This document shows positions 42,722-55,546 of a DNA stretch of 64,000 nucleotides, one piece after another. This DNA comes from Notolepis coatsorum (lineage: Eukaryota > Chordata > Actinopteri > Aulopiformes > Paralepididae). The stretch spans positions 128,501,583-128,565,582 of the forward strand of contig OZ020588.1 of the NCBI GenBank assembly GCA_963971535.1, given 5' to 3'. A model generated the notes under the pieces. It saw only the letters and a program-made list of their open reading frames with translations, made no database searches and was not told where the DNA came from. A program made the position numbers and the translations under genes. The first letter of the stretch is position 1. Each line of letters starts with the position of its first letter.

Positions 42722-45700
42722 CAGAGCTCCATGCCGACCAAGGGCGAAATTTCGAGTCTAGCGTCATCAAAGAACTCTGTAGACTCTACGGGATCTCGAA
42801 AAGCTGTACTACGCCCTTCCACCCCCAGGGGAACGGCCAGTGCGAAAGGTTCAACCGGACCATGCATGATATGCTCAAAAGAACTGGAGCCATTCTCTGA
42901 ACTATGCATCGAGACTACTTTACCCAGAAATCAGTGCTATTATACTGTAACACCCCACTTAACACCTTCCAGTCTGAGCCAGCGATTTCGAGAGTCACTG
43001 CCAGAAGCTGGACCTGGTGTTCGGACGCCTCCGTGAGCATGACCTCAAACTCAAGCCCCGGAAGTGTTTCCTCCTCAAGACAGAGGTAAAATTCCTGGGA
43101 CACAGTGTATCTGCGGCCGGGGTCCAAGTCGACACCGACAAAGTAAAGGCCCTGGAGGACTGGTCGGCGCCACACTCGGCGAAAGAAGTGCGACAAGTGA
43201 TCGGATTCATGTCGTACTACCGGCGATTCGTGCCCCACTTCGCCCAAGTGGCGCAGCCTCTGCATGCCCTAATGGGAAAGGAAAAGAAAGGGTTCGCTAA
43301 AGGACGGGCCGAGGCCTTCAAGTGGACTCCAAAGTGTCAGGAGGCCTTCGATCACCTGCGAGGGTACCTTATGACGCCACCGGTGTTGGCATATCCAGAC
43401 CTCCAACTCCCCTTCATAGTGACCACGGACGGAAGCTACTTGGGGCTGGGAGCCATGCTGAGCCAGAAGCAAGAGGGCGTAGAGCGCGTCATCGCTTTCA
43501 CGAGCAGAGGTCTACGAGGGTCCGAAAGAAACGACCAAAACTACAGCGCGTTCAAGCTGGAGCTCCTCGCCCTGAAGTGGGCGATCACCGAGAAGTTCCA
43601 AGACCTCCTACTCTACTCCCAATTCGCCATGGTCACCGACCACAACCTTTTGCGGTACCTAGGCACGGCCAATCTGGGGGCAGTGGAGCAGCGTTGGGTC
43701 GCCCAGCTGGCCGAATACGACTTTATACTACATTAAGCCCGGCCGGCTTAACCAAAATGCCGATGCCTTGTCACGCATGCCGATGAGGCAAGAACCAGAC
43801 GTGGCGGACACAGAAAAATACTTCCTAACGATCACAGCGGGAGGCGTTCGCACTCGGCTGGGCACGAGGAACAGACCGGCCCGTCGTGGGCCCCCGCCCT
43901 GGCCGCAAGCGACGGCTACATAGTGATCCCGGCGGAAGAAGTCCGGGCTCTACTAAGCCCCGAGGGCCGGACCAGGCCGCGGGGGGCCCCGGCAGTCGTC
44001 GCAAGACAAATAGTGGCGCAGAAGGGGAACAGCGGGTACAGCTGGAACGAACTACGGCAACTCCAGGCGGAAGACCCCGAACTGGGACCGGTATGGCGGG
44101 CGGTGACCCGTGGGACCCCACCCACTAAAGCCCAGTTGCAGGATGTGGACCCAGGTGTCCGCAAGTTATACGGGCAATGGGAGCGGTTCCGTTTACACAA
44201 ACAAGTACTGTTTCGACGCGTCAGCGACCCCCGCGACGGGGGAAGAGGTCCTGCAACTGGTGGTGCCGACGGCCTTGCGGCGACATATCTATGAGACCCA
44301 GCATGACTACCGGGGACACTTCGGTAGGCGGGGGACTATAGACCTGATGAGGCGGAGTTACTTTTGGATAGGAATGGCAGAGGAGATGAATGGCTGGGTA
44401 CAACAGTGCAAGCGGTGTGCACTGGCCCGGGACGTAGATGGAGATGGAGATGGAGATGTCGACGGGCGGCTACGAGAACGTCCTGGTGTTGACCGATATG
44501 TTTACCCGATTCACCATCGCCATCCCGACCAAAGATCAGACCGCCAAGACCACCGCCGCCGCGATCATCCGGCATTGGTTTGTGTATTACGGCTGCCCTG
44601 CCCGGCTCCATGCCGACCAAGGGCGAAATTTCGAGTCTAGCGTCATCAAAGAACTCTGTAGACTCTACGGGATCTCGAAAAGCTGTACTACGCCCTTCCA
44701 CCCCCAGGGGAACGGCCAGTGCGAAAGGTTCAACCGGACCATGCATGATATGCTGCGTAGCTTGCCCGCGGACAAGAAGCGAGACTGGAAAGAACACCTG
44801 CCAGAGTTGGTACTTACGTACAACTGCCACATGCACTCCTCCACAGGGTACGCCCCCTTCTACTTGCTCTTCGGGAGGGACGCAAGGATGCCCAGGGACG
44901 TACTGGGTGGCAAGGATGCCGTGGACGGCGATGCGGAGAACTTGGACGAATGGGTCCAGGGACACCACGAGCGACTGAAGGTTGCCGCGGAGGCCGCGGG
45001 AGCCATGGCGAAGCACGCATCTCATAGACGCAAGCGGATATATGACCGAAAGTCCAGAGGCGCGCTCGTGGAGCTCGTCCGAAACAGACGTGGGAGGCGC
45101 CGTCTATTGTCTTCGGGAACCGCGTCCCAGGGCGTGTAACCCACCCAGGTCCCCTCGGGTCGTCGCTGGGGTCGTGCCCAACGAGGGAGGAGAGGTGGAA
45201 TCGGACCCCTCAGGAGAGGACGGCGAGGACGGCGAAGACGGGGGCGAGGAGGGCGCTGCGGGCGGCCAACCTGTGGCCCCGGAAGGCGAGGCTGCGGCCG
45301 ATGACCTGTCGGCAGGAACAGACGAGTCTGACACGGAGTCGGACATGGGAGGGGTCGGACCAACCCGGCCCCAGAGGAGCACCAGAGGTCGGCTACCCAC
45401 CCGGTATCGTCATGACTACGTGCTGAAGAGTGTATTTGTTGAACAGTGTTTGCAATTCATGAATGATTGTGTGAAACTGTTGGTCTAGGTATTAAACTGG
45501 TGTTCCACTTGTGTAACTTGCAGAGGACTTTGCAAGTTGAAAGTAGGGGGAAATGTAGCCACCTGAATATGTCTGGTTATTATTCAGGGTGGCTAACGTT
45601 AATCTTTTACATTTCCTGTGTTCACAAGGACGTTGTAACCAGTTGACCGCTCTTGATCATACCTACCCGGACATGGACACTTAACGTGCGGTTCTCTTTG

Positions 45701-46172
45701 ATCACCCCTCCCCGACATTGACTATTAACTTGCTGCTCTTTGATTCTCCTTCTTCAAAACATTGGCGTTTCATAGCGAGACAGGACTACAGGTGCCGGCA
45801 GGGGGCGGTGGTGGTCGCTGGGCAGGAAGGACATCAGGCGAAGAAGAACGAGTTCAACGCCAAGTGCAGCAGAATCCGGCTATAGGGCGGCAATAATGTG
45901 GTCAAGAGGCATGGTTTCTATCTTGAGCCTTAACTGGCGTGGTTTATTTATTCACATGGCAGAGCAGCAGTTCTACAGTTCTCCTCTCACTGAGAGGCTG
46001 GGGGAAAAAGAAAGAATGGGAGGAGACATCTCTATTTATACTCGCCACCTGGTGGTGTTCCTGAGTGGCTCCGTCTAGAGCGCCCTCTAGTGGAAACAGT
46101 TATATATGCAGTTAGACAGTTACTAGTGGAAACAGTTATATATGCAGTTAGACAGTTACTAACAATCCTACA
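42722..46172 (+). mobile_element. Gypsy LTR retrotransposon fossil, partial
   Basis: The parts in order are a short integrase piece (42722-42880), the end of reverse transcriptase and RNase H (43017-43736), integrase (about 43920-45140) and a 3' LTR (45554-46172). Text includes KPRKCFLLKTEVKFLGHSVS, FMSYYRRFVPHFAQVAQPLH, TDGSYLGLGAMLSQKQ and [20 protein letters not shown]. About 150 bases of integrase occur twice, near-identically. No 5' LTR or gag is in the window. It is broken, with several breaks. Confidence 0.8.
45554..46172 (+). repeat. 3' LTR of the Gypsy fossil
   Basis: It starts TGTAGCCACCTG after the polypurine stretch AGTAGGGGGAAA and ends ATCCTACA, giving TGTAG/CTACA termini. A 35-bp word with AAACAGTTATATATGCAG is duplicated near its end. 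Confidence 0.7.
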
Positions 46173-46214
46173 CCGAACAGCTGACTTCAACACAAAGACT
46201 ACCTGGAGAGTTGT

Positions 46215-46843
<629 letters not shown>

Positions 46844-46990
46844 CTGGAGACGCACAGTAGAGAAAGAAAGAAAAGAGGCAGGGTGGAGCTCATGGCCTGA
46901 AGCAAGAACAACGGCAGCTGACCGGGAGAAGTGGAAACGCTCTGTGAAGGCCTTATGTGCCACTAGGCACGAAGTGGATAGGTAAGGTAA
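46844..46990 (+). mobile_element. LINE C-terminal end
   Basis: The frame reads WRRTVEKERKEAGWSSWPEA, TTAADREKWKRSVKALCATR and HEVDR, then stops and is followed by GGTAAGGTAAG. The AADREKW...ALCA ending with a TAAG-rich tail parallels the LINE end at 6380 (VVDGLCS, TAAGTAAG). The upstream part is lost at the TTA array. Confidence 0.65.
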
Positions 46991-46994
46991 GAAG

Positions 46995-47345
46995 ATACGT
47001 TTGCGTGTTATGATCCCGTGGTGAATACCGTGGTGAATATTGTATAGTTTCAGAGTGATCCGGGCTAATTCCTGGAAGCTGAGTTATGGAGCGCTATGTA
47101 CATTTTGCGAAAGTCGTTCCCATTGCTCGCCTGGACACGATATTATTTCCAAATCAAAGGTATATAATAGGTATTATGTTTCATCATGAAGGCATCAAAG
47201 GGGGGGGGGGTCATTTTGTGATGCTCTGATAGTCAGCAACGGCATACGTTTTGAATACTACATACGTTGATCGTTGCGATCAATGTGAAATCATTGTAGG
47301 ATCAAAGTAGGGTTGATCAAGCGATGGCGGCCAATGAGGTGAGTG
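46995..47345 (+). mobile_element. TTAA-family DNA transposon fragment
   Basis: GTGGTGAATATTGTATAGTT, GGGCTAATTCCTGGAAG, ATTATTTCCAAATCAAAGG, GGTATTATGTTTCATCATGA, a G-run and GTCAGCAACGGCATACG follow the order of the copies at 4132 and 40285. The distal end is missing. Confidence 0.55.
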
Positions 47346-47711
47346 AATAGCTCAGATAAATCATACCATAAAAGAGTAGAAATGTAAAACACCAAACACT
47401 ATACAAAATATTCCAAGATTGTTTCCTTTCAAGAGAGACCAGACTCATGCATGTGCATGTGCTATAAGTGGTTCAAGAATAAATCTCAAATTACTTTGGG
47501 TATGCAATTAACAGGCGTTTTATGCTAAATGTGCCGGATGCACAAGTGGTTTAACCAATACTGTATGTATGCTAATTACTACTGGACAGCGGTTTCAAAT
47601 GCAAATCACTGGTGGTCGTTGGTACAAACAACACCCACTAGTAGAACACCCACTGTCAACATTCATGTTTATACACTAAAAGATGCGTTTGAAACCAGAC
47701 ACTACTGTACA
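47346..47711. other. No recognisable feature
   Basis: Noncoding, with no repeat recognised. Confidence 0.3.
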
Positions 47712-47912
47712 TGTTTATGTTCCTGTATGTTTGTGTTGTGTGTTTGTGTTGTTGTGTGTTTGTGTTCCTGTATGTTAATTGTGTAAAAGCAGCATTATAT
47801 CAATAGCATCTTATCTCTCACCTTCCTGAGTGACATGATCACACAGACCTCTCCCCTCTGTGTTTGCTTACCTGCCATAACCCCCCTAACCCTAACACAC
47901 ATCAGTCCAACA
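47712..47912 (+). repeat. Duplicated block, partner at 42100-42515
   Basis: A shorter, collapsed version of the block at 42100-42515 with the same right-hand sequence through GTGTTTGCTTACCTGCCATA and CACATCAGTCCAACACAC. Confidence 0.7.
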
Positions 47913-47916
47913 CACA

Positions 47917-48103
<187 letters not shown>

Positions 48104-48380
48104 CCTACACAGCAGCAGTCACATGAGGAGGTTATAAACCAGGATGTTCTTGTATCTCTGCTCTTATCAGTCATGTAACCCCCTGGTCCTGTCAGCTGTC
48201 TGTCTGCTGATCGGTTGTGTAACATCACACTTTAGAGGCTGGTGATTCATGGCAATGTTTCTCAAAGTTTAGGTCTGGACATGTGGAGGAAAAAATCATG
48301 CAGACACACAAGTAAATGACTGGACCTGCATTTGTCTCTCACATGCACTCTCCAGTCTCCACTCTTTATTTAGCTTATTT

Positions 48381-48388
48381 CTCTCTCT

Positions 48389-48484
<96 letters not shown>
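48381..48484 (+). repeat. (CT)n microsatellite
   Basis: About 100 bases of CT. Confidence 0.97.
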
Positions 48485-48486
<2 letters not shown>

Positions 48487-48950
48487 GACCAACAGAGCCT
48501 AAACACCACAGGGAACCTAAAATAGAAAATGTCTGAATTAGTCATTATGTTTAGAAGGCCATGGCCCAGGGGTCTATTAAAAAAGGAACTTTGCTTTTCA
48601 ACTGAAGATGTTCTAAATCTGTCTTCTCTCTTGTCCTCATCCTATTCAGTCTTACACTGCCACCCATGAATAGGATGTTGTGTTGTTATGTGCAATTGTC
48701 TCATTCACATCTTTTCCCATGGTGATCTTGAGGCCTTGAAGGTATTCATGTCAATGTTATTTAAAGGAAGTATGGTCCCTTGTGCTTTGTGGTCACTGTT
48801 GGTGGCTGCTGAGGGATGAGGAGACGAGGAAAAAGACAGCAAGGTGAAGTTACTTTTAATTGAAAACCAACTAAGGATGCTTGCTTGTGTGTGCACATCT
48901 GTGTCTGTCTGTGAGTGTGTGCGTCAGATCTCCCTTGCTATTCTGTCCAG
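48485..48950. other. No recognisable feature
   Basis: Noncoding DNA between two pyrimidine arrays. Confidence 0.3.
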
Positions 48951-49550
48951 TTCTCCTCTCCTCTCCTCTCCTCTCCTCTCCTCTCCTCTCCTCTCCTCTC
49001 CTCTCCTCTCCTCTCCTCTCCTCTCCTCTCCTCTCCTCTCCTCTCCTCTCCTCTCCTCTCCTCTCCACTCCTATCATCTCCTCTCCTCTCATCTCCTCTC
49101 CACCCCTCTCCACTCCTCTTCTCTTCTCTCCTCTCCATCCATCCCCTCTCATCTCTTTTCCACCCATCTCCACTCCTCTCATCTCCTCTCCACCCCTCTC
49201 CTCTCATCTCATCTCCTCTCCACCCCTCTCCTCTCCACTCCGCTCATCTCCTCCCTACCCCTCTCCACTCCTCTCCACCCCTCCCCATTCCTCTCTACTC
49301 CCTCCTCTCATCTTCTTTCCTTTCTTTCTTTCCTCTCCTCTCATCTCATCTCATCTCATCTCATCTCATCTCATCTCATCTCATCTCATCTCATCTCATC
49401 TCATCTCATCTCATCTCATCTCATCTCATCTCATCTCATCTCATCTCATCTCATCTCATCTCATCTCATCTCATCCCATCTCCTCTCCTCTCCTCTCCTC
49501 TCCTCTCCTCTCCTCTCCTCTCCTCTCCTCTCCTCTCCTCTCCTCTCTTT
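48951..49550 (+). repeat. Pyrimidine-rich pentamer arrays
   Basis: (TCCTC)n spans 48951-49066, a mixed CTCC/CATC zone follows, (TCATC)n spans about 49340-49478 and (TCCTC)n again 49479-49550. The first and last parts are pure pyrimidine for about 116 and 72 bases. Three overlapping open frames here are artefacts. Confidence 0.95.
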
Positions 49551-49690
49551 ACATTTTACATTTACATTTAGTCATTTAGCTGACGCTTTTATCCAAAGCG
49601 ACTTACAAGTTCTGTACGACAAGTCATCAGGAAGGGCACAACTCTATCCGCTGAGTAACAATGTTCATCAAAGTGTTGAGTGCTACAGTG
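49551..49690 (+). repeat. Common fish interspersed repeat end
   Basis: ACATTTAGTCATTTAGCTGA and GCTTTTATCCAAAGCGACTT are a word pair I recognise as very widespread in teleosts. It is adjacent to the pentamer array. Confidence 0.6.
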
Positions 49691-49794
49691 TATGTTAGTT
49701 TATTAGGACAAGGGCATGACAGTAAGGTTAGTTAGGGTTAGATACAAATAAAAAAAAATCTGATAATGGTTGAAGAAATGCGTCTTTAGTCGAC

Positions 49795-49985
49795 GGCGAG
49801 GGGTGTAAAAAGTACCCAGTAATTATACTTAAGTGAAAGTATGGGTACTGTCTCAAAATCTGACTCAAGTAAAAGTCAAAGTATCTGGCTAAAAACACAC
49901 TTGAGTAAAAGTAAAAAAGTCCTACTTTTAAATGTACTTAAGTACTAAAAAGTTAAAGTTAAATTTTTTTGGAAAGGGATAGACC
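49795..49985 (+). mobile_element. MITE fragment, AAAGTACTT type
   Basis: GGGGTGTAAAAAGTACCC, AAGTGAAAGTATGGGTACTG and CTTGAGTAAAAGTAAAAAAG are typical of a common fish MITE rich in AGTA. Only one end is seen. Confidence 0.5.
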
Positions 49986-50175
49986 ATGGGTCTCAAACTC
50001 ATTCCACCATTGGCCAAGTTTTCATTTTAACTATACATTGCACCAGGTGAGTTAGTTGAAGAGGTGAGCCAATTAGTGAAATCATCAGCTGGTGGTGTTT
50101 AGGCAAGGCTGGAATGAAACCAAGGATACACTCTGCCCACAATGGAATGTGTTCTGTGATAGACAACACTTTTTT
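49986..50175 (+). mobile_element. MITE-like fragment
   Basis: GGGTCTCAAACTCATTCC, GCACCAGGTGAGTTAGTTGA and GGCTGGAATGAAACCAAGG resemble a hAT-derived MITE of fish. There is no target duplication and boundaries are approximate. Confidence 0.4.
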
Positions 50176-50239
50176 GGCATTAAAATTATTTAATGCACTT
50201 CTCCATTGAAGGTAAACTAACATGGACGGCATTCACATC

Positions 50240-50650
50240 ACAGCATGAATAATATCACAATATTAAAGACAGAATACTGTAGTATCCTGAATAATATGAC
50301 AATATTAAAAACAGAATGGTGTATCCTGAATAATATCACAATATTAACCACAGCATACTGGATTATCCTGAATAATATCACAATATTAAAGACAGAATAC
50401 TGGAGTACCCTGAATAATATCACAATATTAAAGACGGAATACTGGAGTACCCTGAATAATATTACAATATTAAAGGCAGAATACTGGAGTACCCTGAATA
50501 ATATCACAATATTAAAGACAGAGGAGTACCCTGAATAATATCACAATATTAACCACAGAATACTGGAGTATACCCTGAATAATATCACAATATTAAAGAC
50601 AGAATACTGGAGTATACCCTGAATAATATCACAATATTAACCACAGCATA
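50240..50650 (+). repeat. 42-bp minisatellite
   Basis: About ten units of AATAATATCACAATATTAAA plus ACAGAATACTGGAGTACCCT recur. Some units have CCACAGCATACT instead. Open frames on both strands are repeat-driven. Confidence 0.85.
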
Positions 50651-50899
50651 ATGCGGATTTTGTACTAGAAGTGAATGTCGTTTAAGGCACTGGCCAAAAC
50701 ATTGAAAGTATGGGAGCCCTTCAGTCTCCTGCAGCAGAACGCCTTTCAAAGCTTTCAGTGTCGATCCAGTGAGCGTGTGGTAATATTGCCTTTGAATTTC
50801 ATAATTAATATGTGTGAATAAATTAGAGAACCATAATGTAAAGCCAGGTGTACCTTTCAATAGCAGAGTGGACTCAGGCAGAGGTTAGACTAGTGTATT

Positions 50900-52025
50900 C
50901 CTGGCGTTTTTTTATACGTTTTTGACGACGTATGATGTCCTATCTACACAGAAACGCGTATTTTGGCGTTTTTTTGTGGATACGGCTGAAACGCAAAATT
51001 GTGTTTGCGTTTGGAGATACGCAAAAAAACGAGTCGACAAACAGCGTGTAGTCAGCACGCTAGCCGTTGTTGCGAAAACGCCCATGCGCAGTAGATACCA
51101 TCTGCGTGCCCTTCCGGTGACAGCAGAGTGTGTGTGTGTGTGTGTGTGTGTGTTTGGGACAGAGCTCCGTGTCCCAAATAGCTTCAGCTACCATGTGTTG
51201 TCAAGTTATTGTTATAAGGACCCCAGTCCAAGCTACAACAGTCTGCATTCCCTTAACAATTGTTTGTATTGAGCCGTATTGTATTGTACCCATATGCAAT
51301 ATGTTAAATAAAGTTTACATCCATTCATTCTGCTAGCATTACCGATGGCATGAGCAGCTGGCTAACGTGAGCTATCAGGATTCAGACCCTGTTAGCTCAG
51401 AGTTCCTCTTTCAACTTAAGAAGCATTAAACAAAATGGCCCAGTCATCTATTCACCTTTGTTTAATACACACAGCGTTGTCTCTAATGTTATCTAACTAC
51501 TGATAGCTCGCGATATCATCAGTTTTGATGCTGGCTAAGTAGCGTGAGCTAACGGTAGCTTCTAGCCACAATACTCCATTGACGTTAGCATGCAGCTAAC
51601 AATGCTACAATGCATCCGATCGTTTTTTAGCCTAAACTATCCGCTCTTGGTGGTCACTTGTGTTGATGTTAGTTTTGTTTCATCAACAAATGACAGGCAG
51701 AACACACAGTGAATGTATCCGTTTTGTTTATTGCACTTTTATTAGGCTTTGCTGAAAAAAGAATTGCTGCATTGAGCAAGATGGTGGCGCGGCATAGGCG
51801 CCTGCCTTATTTACATTTTCTTTGCTGGAGCTTCCAGGAAGTGTATTGGCACATTCGTTCTGATTGGTTGAAATTGCCTTCATGTTTGCCACCTACTGCC
51901 ACCTACTGCTTTGGCAGTGTACTACATCAGTGTGCTCTGGTGACAAAACGAAAAAAAAACGAAAGTGTGACTCGAGGCGCATGACGTCGCGGCGATACGC
52001 GGCGATGCGTATAAGAAAACAATAC
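50900..52025. mobile_element. Possible TIR element, weakly supported
   Basis: GTTTTTTTATACG near 50908 and the inverted GTTTTCTTATACG near 52010 could be terminal repeats with some outer similarity. The interior is noncoding, with a (GT)n run at 51127-51150 and a LINE tail at 51240-51330. AAGATGGTGGCGCGG at 51778 is another YY1-like word. I see no target duplication. Confidence 0.3.
51240..51330 (+). mobile_element. LINE 3' end scrap
   Basis: TTCCCTTAACAATTGTTTGT, ATTGAGCCGTATTGTATTGT and GTTAAATAAAGTTT match the 3' UTR family at 38080-38380. Confidence 0.6.
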
Positions 52026-52434
52026 GAAGATGATACGAAAGGTGTAACCTCAGCCTCAGTGGCTAAATAAGGAACCATACTAGAGACAGTTGCAGCAGAT
52101 AACAGACAAAGGTCACACCTACTGTGACCAGATTACAACCACACCGACGGGGGCCATTGACACCAACCCCCACCGAGGACAAGAACCTGTTGGGGCCAGC
52201 CCCCAACAGGAAGACAATGACGGGGGCCACCAGCGGCCCCCTCAGTTTATTGAGTCAAGACCCTCCCAGGAGATCGAGGAGGTGGGGGCAGCCGGCCCCC
52301 ACAGAGACACCCAGGAGATCGATTGGGGAAGACCGCCCACAGAAGACCACATGATTGGACCAAAATGTACTTCTAGAATGTTAGGATTGGAGGGAAGTTA
52401 TTTGTCAGAATGCAGGTAGGTGAATTCCAATGGT

Positions 52435-52821
52435 TGAAGGCAATCACAGAGACAGAGAGTGTTTACTCTTGAACAGGTTCGACTTTAATAGTAAGAACAC
52501 AGAGTAAATTCTAAGAGAGAACAAGTGCTAAAAGCACAAGTGTAAGATAAGGTAAATGGGAGCTTATTGGAGGTCCACAGTAGAACCGTCCGCGTTATCC
52601 CCGAACGCAATTAGTGAAGACCTGACAATGGACAAGCAGAAGAGAGGTATGTTAAATAGAGACCAAATACCAACATTCCACACACACCCCCGTGACAGCC
52701 AATCAGGAACCACCCCTAAGTGACAGCACTAATTGACAGGGAAATGACAGGTGACAAGCCCAGTGACATATGCCAGGAATGTGGGTGGTCACCGACCGAG
52801 GTCGGTGTCCAGAACGTAACA
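52435..52821 (-). repeat. 3' LTR of the partial Gypsy
   Basis: On the minus strand it begins TGTTACGTTCTGGACACC and ends GTGATTGCCTTCA. Confidence 0.85.
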
Positions 52822-52852
52822 GTACCCTCCCCCGACGAACGGCACCAGACGT

Positions 52853-55159
52853 TCACCTAGGAGCCTCGGGATTCAGCCGCCGGAAATCAACGATCAGGCT
52901 GGGATCTAAAATATCCCTTTGAGGCACCCAAGAACGCTCTTCTATCCCGTACCCCTCCCAATCCACCAAGAACTGAAACCCCCTACCCCTCCGCCTACAA
53001 CCCAGTATCCTCCGCACCGTGTAAATGGGTTGACCGCCAATAAACCGGGGCGGAGGAACCACAGGCAGTGGCGGGGCCAAGGGCGATGAGAGGAATGGCT
53101 TCAACAGGGACACATGAAACGTCGGATGAACCCTCATAGAGCTCGGAAGTCGTAACTTGTAAGCCACTGGATTAACCCGATGAATCACTTTAAATGGTCC
53201 TATAAAGCGAGGAGCCAGCTTCTTGGATTCCACCCGGAGAGGGAGATCCCGGGTGGAAAGCCAAACCCGCTGCCCTGGACGGTAAACTGGAGCCGGACGA
53301 CGCTTACGGTTAGCCTGCCGTTGGGTACTAACCGAAACCTTCTGTAGCGCCTTCCGAACCTGTTTCCACGTCCTGCGACAGCGAGCCACATGTGCCTGGG
53401 CCGAGGGCACCTCCGCCTCCTGCTCCTGCTCGGGAAACAGAGGAGGTTGAAAACCATACTGGCACTGAAAGGGAGACATACCGGTAGAAGAGGAGAGAAG
53501 GGTATTATGCGCGTACTCAGCCCAAGCCAACCTCCTACTCCACGTTGCCGGACTACCGGCAACGTAACACCTCAAGACCCCCTCCAAATCCTGGTTGACC
53601 CTCTCCGTCTGTCCGTTCGACTGTGGATGGAACCCAGACGACAGACTGACAGAGGCGCCGAGGCCGGCGGCAAACGCCTTCCAGAACCTGGAGGCGAACT
53701 GAGGACCCCGGTCCGACACGATATCTACTGGCAGCCCGTGGACCCGAAAGACATGCTGTATAATTAAATCAGCAGTCTCCCGGGCCGAAGGAAGCTTGGG
53801 GAGAGGGACAAAGTGAGCCGCCTTAGAGAACCGATCCACCACCACCAAAATGGTGGTGAACCCGTCCGAAAGGGGAAGACCAGAAATAAAGTCCAGAGAT
53901 ATGTGTGACCAGGGTCGTTTAGGAATAGGAAGTGGTCGGAGGAGACCCGCCGGTGCCCGTCGAGAGGTCTTACTACGTGCGCACACCGGACAGGCCGCCA
54001 CAAAGGAACGCGTATCCCCCTCCACTGTCGGCCACCAGAACCTCCTACGGATAAATTCCAGGGTCCTGGTTGCCCCTGGGTGGCTGGTGAGGGATGACGC
54101 ATGTGCCCACTGTAGCAAGCGTGAGCGCGCCACCTTGGGAACATACGACCGTCCCGGAGGACCCCCACCAGGATCGGGCTCCCGCGTTAGCGCCGACCTT
54201 ACCACCTTCTCTATGCCCCAAGACACGGGTGCCAAAATCAAGGCCGGTGGAATAATGGGATGGGGCTGCTCCTCCCGCCCAGGAAGATCAAACTGGCGCG
54301 ACAACGCGTCAGGTTTGATATTCTTGGAGCCGGGTCTATAGGAGATGGTATATCGAAATCGTGTGAAGAACAACGTCCACCTGGCCTGGCGAGCGTTAAG
54401 GCGTTTAGCCCCTTGGATGTAAGCCAAGTTCTTATGGTCAGTCCAAATAATGAAAGGATGTGCCGCCCCCTCCAACCAATGTCTCCACTCCTCCAGTGCC
54501 AATTTGATCGCCAATAACTCCCGATTACCCACGTCGTAATTACGCTCGGCTGGTGACAGACGGCGAGAAAAAAAAGCACACGGGTGCACTTTCCCATCCT
54601 TTAAGCATCTCTGAGAGAGCACCCCCCCCACCGCGACGTCAGAGGCATCCACCTCCACAATGAACGGAACCTCCGCGTCATGGCGGATCAATACAGGAGC
54701 GGATATAAAACGACGTTTAAGATCGCAGAAGGCCGACTCAGCCCTAGGCGACCATTCAAAGCCAGGGAGAGAGGCCTTAGTGAGAGCTGTTAAGGGATTG
54801 GCTAAGGCGCTAAAATTGCGAATAAAGCGCCTGTAAAAATTTGCAAAGCCCAAAAAACGTTGTAACCCCTTGAGCGACGAAGGCCGTGGCCAGTCCAAAA
54901 CTGCACTCACCTTGGCTGGATCCATGCGCAGATCGCCCTTCGTCAACACAAAGCCCAGGAAGGACACGGTGTCCGTGTGAAACACACACTTCTCAGCCTT
55001 AACGAATAGTTGATGCTTGAGGAGACGGTCTAGCACCTCCCGAACGTGCATTTGGTGTTGCACCATATCGCGAGAAAAAATCAGGATATCATCTAAGTAG
55101 ACAAACACTGACACCCCAATCAAGTCTCGCAGCACGTCGTTAACCAGGGCTTGGAAGAC
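52853..55159 (-). pseudogene. Pol remnant with integrase and chromodomain
   Basis: The RT part has [14 protein letters not shown] (catalytic DD). RNase H has [17 protein letters not shown] and [20 protein letters not shown]. Integrase has [17 protein letters not shown] with the zinc-binding region, [38 protein letters not shown] and [15 protein letters not shown]. The chromodomain is [20 protein letters not shown]. It ends just before the 3' LTR. This layout fits sushi-type chromoviruses, related to but distinct from the element at 14993-20109. Confidence 0.85.
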
Positions 55160-55546
55160 TGAAGGCAATCACAGAGACAGAGAGTGTTTACTCTTGAACA
55201 GGTTCGACTTTAATAGTAAGAACACAGAGTAAATTCTAAGAGAGAACAAGTGCTAAAAGCACAAGTGTAAGATAAGGTAAATGGGAGCTTATTGGAGGTC
55301 CACAGTAGAACCGTCCGCGTTATCCCCGAACGCAATTAGTGAAGACCTGACAATGGACAAGCAGAAGAGAGGTATGTTAAATAGAGACCAAATACCAACA
55401 TTCCACACACACCCCCGTGACAGCCAATCAGGAACCACCCCTAAGTGACAGCACTAATTGACAGGGAAATGACAGGTGACAAGCCCAGTGACATATGCCA
55501 GGAATGTGGGTGGTCACCGACCGAGGTCGGTGTCCAGAACGTAACA
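55160..55546 (-). repeat. 5' LTR of the partial Gypsy
   Basis: Same 387 bases as 52435-52821 with no difference that I can see. Confidence 0.85.

Larger units (their letters stand above)
52435..55546 (-). mobile_element. Partial Gypsy fossil, sushi-like chromovirus, with matching LTRs
   Basis: This fossil lies on the minus strand, with LTRs at 55160-55546 and 52435-52821, each 387 bp and apparently identical by eye. That implies a young insertion. Between them is one open block encoding the later part of pol: reverse transcriptase, RNase H, integrase and chromodomain. Gag, protease and the first part of pol are absent, so it is broken, with about one large break. No matching target duplication is visible. 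Confidence 0.85.

Noticed and set aside
42700-42724. Splice acceptor before the integrase fragment
   Set aside because: CCTATTTCAG looks like an acceptor, but the following sequence is a Gypsy fossil segment with no exon upstream.
48844-49698. 284-codon open frame rich in S, L and P
   Set aside because: It is a translation of TCCTC and TCATC pentamers, which lack stops in all three frames.
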